A DNA stretch of 10,114 bases, from the NCBI GenBank assembly GCA_002292015.1, contig DBBD01000109.1, positions 1-10,114 of the forward strand. The letters are read 5' to 3'. The stretch is from Firmicutes bacterium UBA993. GTDB lineage: Bacteria > Bacillota > Dethiobacteria > DTU022. Positions 1 through 5,555 of this stretch are shown here, piece by piece. Position 1 is the first letter of the stretch, and the number at the start of each line of letters is the position of its first letter. The notes beneath the pieces are model-generated. The model was not told where the DNA came from. It did no database searches and saw nothing but the letters and a program-made list of their open reading frames with translations. The position numbers and the translations under genes were made by a program.

Positions 1-119
1 GTTTGCCTGGCACGCCGGAATTCCATCCCGGTTTATACGTTCTTCCGGTAAATTTTTCTCACTCTGTTTGTCATTTGTTAAGATCCATAAAAAGTATATT
101 ACAATAAGGAGGTACGGAA
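1..119. other. Upstream edge region, no gene identified
   Basis: One plus-strand frame stays open from position 3 to a TAA at 105-107, just before the Asp23 ribosome site. Its roughly 34 codons resemble no family I recognise, so it could be the tail of an upstream gene or plain leader sequence. TATATT (95-100) and TACAAT (100-105) look like -10 boxes. However, a start site 6-8 bases downstream would fall in the AAGGAGG ribosome site (106-112), so they are unlikely to drive the next gene. TTGTCA at 68-73 is a possible -35 but has no properly spaced partner. Confidence 0.3.
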
Positions 120-566
120 ATGAGCAATAGTGATAAAGAAAAAGTAGTGGAGACTGTAGAAGCTGTTTTAAAGCCGGATCCGGCAAAAGCGGGTGATAGC
201 ATTCGCATTTCTTCTGAAGTAATCGCAGTAATTGTCAGTCTCGTATCAAATGATGTGCCCGGTATTGCCGGAATGAGTGGTGGCCTGGTTGGCGGTATTG
301 CCGAAAAACTCGGGCGGCGCGATTTAACCAAGGGCATAAAAGTCCAGGTTAACGAGGATAAGGTAGTTATTGATCTTAATGTAATTGCCGACTACGGGGT
401 TTCTATTGTTGATGCCACTAACAAACTGAAAAAAGAGATCCGCGATAATGTAGAGAAAACAACTGGTCTAACGGTAGAGGCGATTAATATTAACGTTCAG
501 GGCATTAATGTGCCAAAAGCTGAAGAAGAAGCGGAAGGAGGGTCTGAAAAAGGGCAGGAGGAGTAA
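120..566 (+). CDS. Asp23/Gls24 family envelope stress-type protein
   Basis: This is a 148-residue soluble protein of the Asp23/Gls24 (YqhY/YloU) family. These are small cytoplasmic or membrane-associated proteins of Gram-positive bacteria linked to cell-envelope homeostasis; the exact role is unsettled. The domain spans about residues 28-132. It opens with the typical IRISSEVIAVIV segment, followed by the VPGIAGMSGG turn, a central V-x-V/V-x-I-D-L strand pair (residues 74-88), the YG motif (92-93) and a final AININVQGI strand. Residues 1-27 and the Glu-rich tail (134-148) are hydrophilic extensions. There is no membrane segment, so attachment would need a partner. The ATG at 120 has a perfect AAGGAGG seven bases upstream. 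The gene ends in its own terminator, so it is either monocistronic or last in an operon entering from outside. In relatives such genes often sit beside accC/nusB, but that context is not seen here. Confidence 0.88.
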   Translation: MSNSDKEKVVETVEAVLKPDPAKAGDSIRISSEVIAVIVSLVSNDVPGIAGMSGGLVGGIAEKLGRRDLTKGIKVQVNEDKVVIDLNVIADYGVSIVDATNKLKKEIRDNVEKTTGLTVEAININVQGINVPKAEEEAEGGSEKGQEE

Positions 567-598
567 AAAATTAATTGTGCTTAGTAAAAATTGTAAAT

Positions 599-628
599 AC
601 CGACGTTGCTAAATGGCGTCGGTTTTTT
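599..628 (+). terminator. Intrinsic terminator after the Asp23 gene
   Basis: ACCGACG (599-605) pairs perfectly with CGTCGGT (617-623) across an 11-base loop, and the 3' arm runs into six T residues (623-628). It lies 33 bases past the Asp23 stop codon and separates that gene from the ComEA-like gene. Confidence 0.9.
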
Positions 629-647
629 CTTTCCAGCAGGAATCAAA

Positions 648-678
648 GTCAGGTAAAGCGAAGTATCTGACCGCTTTA
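648..678 (+). other. Two interleaved inverted repeats upstream of comEA
   Basis: GTCAG (648-652) is complementary to CTGAC (667-671), and TAAAGCG (654-660) is complementary to CGCTTTA (672-678). The arms alternate, so the two stems compete or would form a pseudoknot-like arrangement. No bases separate the second and fourth stem arms, which makes a classical stacked pseudoknot strained. Transcription through this stretch is not proven, because no clear promoter for the next gene is visible. It could equally be a protein site or chance. Confidence 0.3.
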
Positions 679-719
679 TTTTCTGTTCGCCACTTAAACA
701 AAGGGAAGGTTGCTGCGCT

Positions 720-1307
720 ATGGAAAAGGGGTTGCAGGAAAAGCTGATTCTTGGGTTGCTGGCTTTATTGCTGATTGGTGGTGGGTTCTGGCGGGCTGTT
801 CAGCATAAAGATCCTGGATTTGGCGCTCTGCAAGCCGGTTTTACCCAGCAGGCAGAAGATCAGACCGAGACAGAAAATACCGCCCCGGAGTTGGTTACTG
901 TGCACTTGGTTGGCGCTGTTGCCAACCCCGGGGTTTACCACTTGCCGGTGGGTTCGCGTGTTTACGAGCTGCTTGAGATCAGCGGAGGACTGACTGAAGA
1001 TGCTGATTACGAAAGTTTAAACCAGGCCCGGCCACTTTTTGACGGCGAGCAGGTTATTGTCAGGTCCAGCAACGAAGCTGGTGAATCAGCATCATCCAGT
1101 TTTTCTCAAGAAGTTAAAATAAACATAAACCGAGCGACAGCAGCAGAATTAATGACTCTGCCCGGCATCGGAGAGGTCAGGGCAAAGCAAATTGTTGAGT
1201 ATCGGGATAAAAACGGTTATTTCACCGACCCCAGGGAGTTAATGGATGTAGGTGGAATCGGCGAAAAAACCTATAGCAATCTGTCCGAGTTGATTACAAT
1301 TTACTGA
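720..1307 (+). CDS. comEA: ComEA-like DNA-binding protein (SLBB + helix-hairpin-helix)
   Basis: This is a 195-residue protein with the ComEA layout. A single N-terminal membrane anchor (about residues 9-27, LILGLLALLLIGGG) is followed by a linker to about residue 56 and an SLBB/SLBB-like domain (about 57-115, with VHLVGAVANPGVY and the YELLEISGGLTEDAD segment). After a Ser-rich spacer come tandem helix-hairpin-helix motifs at the C-terminus (133-195), marked by ININRATAAELMTLPGIG and VGGIGEKT. Known ComEA proteins bind double-stranded DNA outside the membrane during natural transformation and hand it to ComEC; that role is inferred here. The length matches the family (B. subtilis ComEA is about 205 residues). 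ATG 720 follows GGGAAGG (703-709). comEB and comEC, usual partners, do not follow. Instead the gene runs into the convergent ahcY three bases later, with no terminator between them. It could serve DNA uptake or be a general envelope DNA-binding protein. Confidence 0.87.
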   Translation: MEKGLQEKLILGLLALLLIGGGFWRAVQHKDPGFGALQAGFTQQAEDQTETENTAPELVTVHLVGAVANPGVYHLPVGSRVYELLEISGGLTEDADYESLNQARPLFDGEQVIVRSSNEAGESASSSFSQEVKININRATAAELMTLPGIGEVRAKQIVEYRDKNGYFTDPRELMDVGGIGEKTYSNLSELITIY

Positions 1308-1310
1308 AGG

Positions 1311-2558
1311 CTATTCACCTTGCCAGTGTTTGAGATATTCTTCCTGTTCGCAACTTAATTTGTCAATATTGATCCCCAATGCTTTAAGCTTGATTGAAGC
1401 AGTTTGCTGATCATATTCATATGGCAATTTTATTACAGCATTCGGCAACTTTTTGCCTTCCCGCAGTAAGTAGAGCATGGCCCCGAACTGCAAGGCGAAT
1501 GAAAGGTCCATGATTTCGGCCGGGTGTCCATCACCTGCGGCCAGGTTTACCAGTCTTCCTTCTCCCAAAAGGTAAATACGCCTGCCGTTGTTCATTTCAT
1601 ATTCGTCGATATTTTGCCGTGGTTGTCCGCTTAGCCTGCCGAAGGTTGCCAGAGCCTGCTTGTTAATTTCAACGTCAAAGTGCCCGGCATTGCTTAAAAT
1701 CGCTCCGTCTTTCAAAAGCGGGATATGCTCTTCTCCAATAATATCGCGGCAGCCCGTTGTGGTCACAAAGATGTCGCCCAGCCCGGCAGCTTCGCGCATC
1801 GGCATAACCCTGAAACCTTCTACTACGGCTTCCAGGGCGTGGATCGGTTCAACTTCGGTCACAATCACATTAGCTCCCAGGCCTGCAGCCCGCATTGCCA
1901 CACCACGCCCGCACCAGCCGAAACCGGATACAACCACAGTTTTTCCGGCAATTAAAAGGTTGGTAGTTCTCATAATGCCATCCCAGACCGATTGGCCTGT
2001 GCCGTAGCGGTTATCGAACATGTACTTGCACATGGCATCATTAACCGCGATTACCGGAAAGGTTAATGCTCCTTCTTCCGCCATGGCCCGCAGACGAATC
2101 AACCCGGTGGTTGTTTCTTCGGCTCCGCCAATAACCTGACCAAGCAGATCTCGGCGCTCCGCGTGCAGCATTGTAATCAAGTCGCCGCCATCATCAATCA
2201 CCAGCTGCGGTCCCTGATCTAAAGCGTTGCGAATGTGTTGGCTATATTCATCCGGTGTTGCCCCATGCCAGCCAAAAACCTCGATTCCGTCTTCAACGAG
2301 GGCAGCGGCGATAGCGTCCTGGGTTGAAAGGGGGTTACTGCCGGTGATGGTTACCACAGCTCCACAAGCTCTAAAAGCCTTGGCCATATAGGCCGATTTG
2401 GCTTCAAGATGGATACAGACGGTCATCTTAAGCCCCTTAAAAGGTTGTTCGGCCTGATGTTCCGTGATCAGGTGGTTCAAAACCGGCATGTGGCGGCTGA
2501 CCCAGTTTATGCGGCGATGCCCTTCCGGGGCCAGCTTAAGATCTCTAATTTGACTCAT
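1311..2558 (-). CDS. ahcY: S-adenosylhomocysteine hydrolase (adenosylhomocysteinase)
   Basis: This 415-residue cytosolic NAD-dependent enzyme splits S-adenosylhomocysteine to adenosine and homocysteine, clearing the product of methyltransferases and feeding the methionine cycle. Family landmarks are visible in order: the STQDAIAAAL segment, the substrate-domain IDDGGD (catalytic Asp), GGAEETTTGL (Glu), NDAMCKYMFDNRYGTGQS (Lys and Asp of the active site), the Rossmann loop GFGWCGRG with TEVEP at the end of strand 2, NAGHFDVEI (His), and LLGEGRLVNLAAGDGHPAEIM (His). The GFGWCGRG loop and the early end after EEYLKHWQGE, without the Lys/Tyr tail of the human-type enzyme, place it in the short Thermotoga/archaeal-like group. 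One archaeal member of that group (Methanocaldococcus) is described as acting on S-inosylhomocysteine, so substrate preference is not certain. ATG 2558 is preceded on its strand by AAAGGAGAG at good spacing. It faces comEA tail to tail and diverges from the nucleoside operon. Confidence 0.95.
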   Translation of the reverse strand: MSQIRDLKLAPEGHRRINWVSRHMPVLNHLITEHQAEQPFKGLKMTVCIHLEAKSAYMAKAFRACGAVVTITGSNPLSTQDAIAAALVEDGIEVFGWHGATPDEYSQHIRNALDQGPQLVIDDGGDLITMLHAERRDLLGQVIGGAEETTTGLIRLRAMAEEGALTFPVIAVNDAMCKYMFDNRYGTGQSVWDGIMRTTNLLIAGKTVVVSGFGWCGRGVAMRAAGLGANVIVTEVEPIHALEAVVEGFRVMPMREAAGLGDIFVTTTGCRDIIGEEHIPLLKDGAILSNAGHFDVEINKQALATFGRLSGQPRQNIDEYEMNNGRRIYLLGEGRLVNLAAGDGHPAEIMDLSFALQFGAMLYLLREGKKLPNAVIKLPYEYDQQTASIKLKALGINIDKLSCEQEEYLKHWQGE

Positions 2559-2567
2559 TACAAACTC

Positions 2568-2697
2568 TCCTTTAGCTGCAAATGTAAAACTTCTGTCGGC
2601 TCCTGGTAAAGGCGGACCGGGTTTTCTTGATTAATGCCTTTATTCCGTAATCGGACCCAGAATTCCTTCCTGTAAAAAAGTGTTCTTTGCAGCAGGA
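2568..2697 (-). promoter_or_regulatory. Candidate structured 5' leader of ahcY
   Basis: Read on the minus strand, TCCTGCTGCAAA (2697-2686) can pair with TTTGCAGC (2582-2575) and then, past a 3-base bulge, with AGGA (2571-2568) of the ahcY ribosome site. Inside this closing stem, TAAAGGC (minus, 2642-2636) pairs with GCCTTTA (2613-2607). A small TCCG/CGGA hairpin sits at 2655-2644. CTGGGT (2660-2655) can pair with ACCCGG (2622-2617) in the loop of the 7-bp stem, giving a pseudoknot. The geometry is riboswitch-like and would hide the Shine-Dalgarno, but I match it to no class known to me. The pairing was found by eye and may be partly chance. Confidence 0.33.
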
Positions 2698-2723
2698 TAT
2701 TTGCTTACTGTAAAGAATGTAAA
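2694..2723 (-). promoter_or_regulatory. Possible weak minus-strand promoter for ahcY
   Basis: On the minus strand TTTACA (2723-2718) lies 18 bases before TATCCT (2699-2694), matching the consensus boxes at 5/6 and 4/6. Transcription would begin near 2687, which would remove much of the 5' arm of the proposed ahcY leader stem. The two proposals exclude each other, and neither is strong. Confidence 0.22.
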
Positions 2724-2733
2724 ACATCAGTAA
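2705..2733. repeat. TTACTG-N17-CAGTAA inverted repeat
   Basis: TTACTG (2705-2710) and CAGTAA (2728-2733) form a perfect 6-bp inverted repeat with a 17-bp spacer, upstream of the nucleoside-operon promoter and over the possible ahcY -35 box. It could be a regulator site serving either divergent gene. The arms are short, so chance is quite possible. Confidence 0.3.
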
Positions 2734-2751
2734 CCACGCTGCACAGATACG

Positions 2752-2778
2752 GTTTTCTTGCTTGACAAGCCTGAAAAC
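2752..2778. promoter_or_regulatory. 27-bp palindromic operator over the nup operon -35 box
   Basis: The left arm GTTTTCTTGCTTG (2752-2764) and right arm CAAGCCTGAAAAC (2766-2778) are inverted repeats matching at 11 of 13 positions around a single central A (2765). The palindrome is centred on the TTGACA -35 hexamer, so a bound dimer would block RNA polymerase. It lies upstream of the expected transcription start, so it acts as DNA and not as an RNA hairpin. No regulator gene is in the window, so the protein is unknown. DeoR-, GntR- or LacI-type repressors of nucleoside genes are only general possibilities. Confidence 0.6.
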
Positions 2779-2788
2779 TTTGTTTAGT
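2762..2788 (+). promoter_or_regulatory. Sigma-A promoter of the nucleoside uptake operon
   Basis: A perfect TTGACA -35 (2762-2767) is followed after 15 bases by TTTAGT (2783-2788, 4/6 match). The spacing is slightly short and the -10 weak, as is common for regulated promoters. Transcription would start near 2795, about 30 bases before GTG 2825, which leaves no room for a riboswitch. Confidence 0.6.
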
Positions 2789-2810
2789 GTACAAGAGGGT
2801 TACAATAAAA

Positions 2811-2817
2811 GAGGAGG
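2811..2817 (+). promoter_or_regulatory. Ribosome site fixing the GTG 2825 start
   Basis: GAGGAGG lies seven bases before GTG 2825. The longer in-frame start TTG 2762 is part of the -35 box and has no ribosome site, so it can be discarded. Confidence 0.9.
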
Positions 2818-2824
2818 TTTTAGC

Positions 2825-3928
2825 GTGAAAAAGTGGTTAGCTTTACTATTGGTAGTGGTGTTTGTTTTTGCAGTAACCGGTTGTGGCACTCCCACTCCGC
2901 CGGCAGATGACACCGGGGATGATGCCGGTGATGCGCCGGCCGCGCTGAAGGTTGGGATGGTAACCGATGCCGGAACTATTGATGATAAATCCTTCAACCA
3001 GGGCACTTGGGAAGGTATTCAGCTTGCCGCCGGTGATTTCGGTCTTGAAACCAGGTACCTGCAACCAGGCGGAACAACTGAAGCAGACTATATTACAGAA
3101 ATCGGCAACTTGGTTGATGCAGGTTTCATGTTTGTCGTCTGCCCGGGATTTAAATTCGAAACCGCCATATTTGACGTACAGACCCGTTACCCGGATGCCA
3201 AATTTGTTTTGATTGACGGCTTCCCCCATGCCGGAGACTGGAATCCGGTAGTTAATGACAATGTTGTTTCAATTTTCTTTGCCGAGCACGAATCGGGATT
3301 TCTAGCCGGCTTGGCGACAGCCCTGCAACTGCGTGAAGGTGAAGTCGGTTTCATCGGCGGGATGGAAATTCCCCCGGTCCAGAAATTTAACTGGGGTTTC
3401 CAGCAGGGTGTTATCTATGCCAATGAAAACCACGGCACCAACATTGTAATGAACGCAGAAAACTTTATTTATGAAGGATCCTTTGACAACGTAGCTGGCG
3501 GCCAGGTGCTGGCTGCGGCAATGTATGACAAGGGTGTAGACGCGATCTTTGCTGCTGCCGGCGGAGTTGGTATTGGCGCTATTAACGAGGCTAAAACCCG
3601 GGCAGCTAAAGGAGAAGTAGTCTGGATCGTTGGAGTTGACGTAGACCAATATGCAGACGGTATTTATGAGGACGGCAAATCGATTATTCTGACTTCGGCT
3701 ATGAAGGGAATTGATGTAGCCGCTTATGACATGATTGAGGCTGAGCTAAATGGGACCTTCCCTGGCGGCCAGATTCTTACTTTTAATGCTGCGAACGGCG
3801 GCATCGGTATTCCCAAGGAAAACCCGAACCTAGATCCTGAGGTTGTAGCCTTGGTTGCCGAAGCACTTGCTGCAATGGCTGCAGGAACACTGGTTGTCTC
3901 GGATGTTCAGGGAGAGCTTCTCAGATAA
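2825..3928 (+). CDS. nupN: BMP/PnrA-type nucleoside-binding lipoprotein of an ABC importer
   Basis: This is the extracellular solute-binding protein of the nucleoside importer, 367 residues from GTG 2825. The start gives a classic lipoprotein signal: MKKW, a hydrophobic stretch (5-18) and the lipobox VTGC with the lipidated Cys at residue 20. A Pro/Asp-rich flexible linker runs to about residue 40. The BMP (PF02608) fold begins at KVGMVTDAGTIDDKSFNQGTWEG (about 42-64), the family hallmark. IDDKSFNQ belongs to the nucleoside-binding cleft in PnrA/TmpC relatives. Later segments, such as FVLIDG, FIGGMEIPPVQKF, AAGGVGIGAINEAK and WIVGVDVDQ, are also typical. PnrA binds purine nucleosides, and B. 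subtilis NupN serves a guanosine/nucleoside importer. The exact ligand here cannot be read from the sequence, and the downstream Pdp suggests that pyrimidine nucleosides are also taken up. It is the first gene of the operon and is followed by a terminator, which would raise its level over the downstream subunits. Confidence 0.93.
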   Translation: MKKWLALLLVVVFVFAVTGCGTPTPPADDTGDDAGDAPAALKVGMVTDAGTIDDKSFNQGTWEGIQLAAGDFGLETRYLQPGGTTEADYITEIGNLVDAGFMFVVCPGFKFETAIFDVQTRYPDAKFVLIDGFPHAGDWNPVVNDNVVSIFFAEHESGFLAGLATALQLREGEVGFIGGMEIPPVQKFNWGFQQGVIYANENHGTNIVMNAENFIYEGSFDNVAGGQVLAAAMYDKGVDAIFAAAGGVGIGAINEAKTRAAKGEVVWIVGVDVDQYADGIYEDGKSIILTSAMKGIDVAAYDMIEAELNGTFPGGQILTFNAANGGIGIPKENPNLDPEVVALVAEALAAMAAGTLVVSDVQGELLR

Positions 3929-3949
3929 TGATTTAAGCATGTAAACCTG

Positions 3950-3978
3950 AAAAAGGGCGGCTCAATCCGCCCTTTTTT
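3950..3978 (+). terminator. Intra-operon intrinsic terminator after the binding protein
   Basis: AAAAAGGGCGG (3950-3960) pairs perfectly with CCGCCCTTTTT (3967-3977) over a 6-base loop and ends in six T residues. No convincing promoter lies between it and the ATPase gene: TTGACC at 3990-3995 has no good -10. Partial readthrough is therefore the simplest way to express the rest, giving more binding protein than transporter. Confidence 0.9.
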
Positions 3979-4025
3979 CCTGACTTTTATTGACCTGGCG
4001 AATTGATAAGAGCATAGGGGAGCTG

Positions 4026-5555
4026 ATGCGCTTGAAATATATCGTGGAGATGGAAAATATCCGTAAAAGTTTTCCCGGGGTGGTAGCCTGCGATGAAATC
4101 AACTTCCAGGTCAGAAAAGGTGAGATCCACGCTCTTTTGGGGGAAAATGGCGCCGGTAAATCAACCCTGATGAATGTTTTGTTCGGACTATACCAGCAGG
4201 ACCGTGGGGAGATATACCTGCGTGGCGAAAAGGTAAACATTACCAACCCGAACATTGCCAATGACCTTGGTATAGGTATGGTTCACCAGCATTTTAAACT
4301 TGTTCATAATTTTACGGTTACTGAAAACATAATTCTAGGGATTGAACCGGTCAAAGCGTTAATGGTCGATACTCGTTCAGCATCATCCCGCATCAGGGAG
4401 ATCTCGGAAAGATATGGTCTAAATGTTGACCCTGAGGCGAAAATCGAGGATGTTTCCGTGGGGATGCAGCAGAGAGTGGAAATTCTAAAAATGCTTTACC
4501 GGGATGCGGAAATACTGATCTTCGATGAACCGACTGCAGTTTTGACTCCTCAGGAAGTAACTGAGTTGATGAAGATCATGCGTGGCTTGATTGAAGAGGG
4601 CAAATCGATCATTCTAATCACTCATAAGCTGAAAGAGATCATGGCTATCGCCGACCGCTGCACGGTGATTCGCTGGGGAAAGGTAGTCGGCACGGTTAAT
4701 GTTTCCGACACAAATGAAGAGAAACTGGCAGAAATGATGGTCGGTAGAAAAGTGCTGTTCGATATTAATAAAAAAGAAGCCAATCCTCGTGGGGAAGTAC
4801 TACGGATCGAGAGTCTTTCCGTTTTAGGCAGTGCCGGTACTCATGGATTAAAAAATTTCTCGCTTAGAGTCAAGGGCGGTGAAATAGTGGGATTGGCCGG
4901 GGTTGATGGCAACGGACAGGCTGAGCTCGTTGAAGCGATAATCGGCTTGCGCCGGACTGATTCAGGTAAAATCTACCTCCATGGGACGGATGTTACCAGG
5001 CTGACCACCCGGCAGAGGATTAATAGCGGAATGGCTCACATCCCTGATGATCGGCATAAGCACGGTCTGATCCTCGACTATACCGTGTTGGAAAACCTGA
5101 TTCTGAAAAACTATTATCTGGAGCCCTATTCCCGCAGGGGACTGATTAACTGGGATTACGTTTATACCCATGCGGAGCAGGTAATTAAAGATTTTGATGT
5201 GCGAAGCGGCCAGGGCGCTGAAGCTTCTGCCCGTTCACTTTCCGGAGGAAACCAGCAGAAAGCAATTGTGGGAAGAGAGATTGACGGCAATCCGGATCTG
5301 TTGTTAGCAGTCCAGCCTACACGCGGACTTGATGTCGGCGCGATCGAGTATATTCATAGACGTCTTCTTGAACAACGTGATCAGGGTAAAGCGGTTTTTC
5401 TCATCTCTCTTGAACTTGATGAAATCCTCGATCTATCAGACCGCATCGCCGTTATTTACAACGGTGAACTCGTCGGTGTAGTTAATGCAGCGGAGACTAA
5501 TGAAAACGAAATTGGTCTGATGATGGCTGGTGGGAGGCGGGGTGCTGTGGCATGA
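4026..5555 (+). CDS. nupO: Nucleoside ABC transporter ATP-binding protein (two NBDs)
   Basis: This is the energising subunit of the importer, about 509 residues with two fused nucleotide-binding domains, as in NupO/RbsA/MglA. The first domain is complete: Walker A GENGAGKST (39-47), Q-loop HQHF (87-90), signature SVGMQQ (144-149), Walker B ILIFDEP (163-169) and H-loop His200. The second is degenerate in the way usual for this family. GVDGNGQAE (292-300) lacks the Walker A Lys. LSGGNQQK (405-412) is intact, Walker B reads LLLAVQPTRGLD with Gln430 in place of the catalytic Glu, and the H-loop His is replaced by Ser461. It should therefore have one catalytic ATP site. The start is not certain. 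ATG 4026 is only 3 bases from AGGGGAG (4016-4022), while TTG 4032 is 9 bases away and better spaced. The frame extends to TTG 3990, which has no ribosome site. The stop overlaps the next start as ATGA. Confidence 0.95.
   Translation: MRLKYIVEMENIRKSFPGVVACDEINFQVRKGEIHALLGENGAGKSTLMNVLFGLYQQDRGEIYLRGEKVNITNPNIANDLGIGMVHQHFKLVHNFTVTENIILGIEPVKALMVDTRSASSRIREISERYGLNVDPEAKIEDVSVGMQQRVEILKMLYRDAEILIFDEPTAVLTPQEVTELMKIMRGLIEEGKSIILITHKLKEIMAIADRCTVIRWGKVVGTVNVSDTNEEKLAEMMVGRKVLFDINKKEANPRGEVLRIESLSVLGSAGTHGLKNFSLRVKGGEIVGLAGVDGNGQAELVEAIIGLRRTDSGKIYLHGTDVTRLTTRQRINSGMAHIPDDRHKHGLILDYTVLENLILKNYYLEPYSRRGLINWDYVYTHAEQVIKDFDVRSGQGAEASARSLSGGNQQKAIVGREIDGNPDLLLAVQPTRGLDVGAIEYIHRRLLEQRDQGKAVFLISLELDEILDLSDRIAVIYNGELVGVVNAAETNENEIGLMMAGGRRGAVA

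Noticed and set aside
1588..2007. Plus-strand reading frames opposite ahcY, and similar long frames opposite the operon genes
   Set aside because: They lie wholly over well-supported genes, match no family and have no ribosome sites. They are coding shadows.
2762..2770. TTGACAAGC shared by the nucleoside operon promoter and the UPF0182 promoter (9849-9857) as a common operator
   Set aside because: Six of the nine bases are the -35 consensus. The flanking palindrome of the first site is only weakly present at the second (6 of 9 in short arms).
2795..2824. Purine riboswitch before the nucleoside operon
   Set aside because: The expected transcription start leaves only about 30 bases of leader, and no purine aptamer core is visible.
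2811..2824. TACAAT at 2801-2806 as the -10 box of the operon
   Set aside because: Transcription would begin in or after the ribosome site, and no -35 lies at suitable spacing.
3990..4025. TTG 3990 as the ATPase start, or TTGACC there as a promoter
   Set aside because: No ribosome site precedes it, the next start fits the family length, and no acceptable -10 lies 16-18 bases after TTGACC.
4900..5555. Inactivating mutations in the second ATPase domain
   Set aside because: Loss of the Walker A Lys, catalytic Glu and H-loop His in the second domain is normal for sugar/nucleoside importers of this family.
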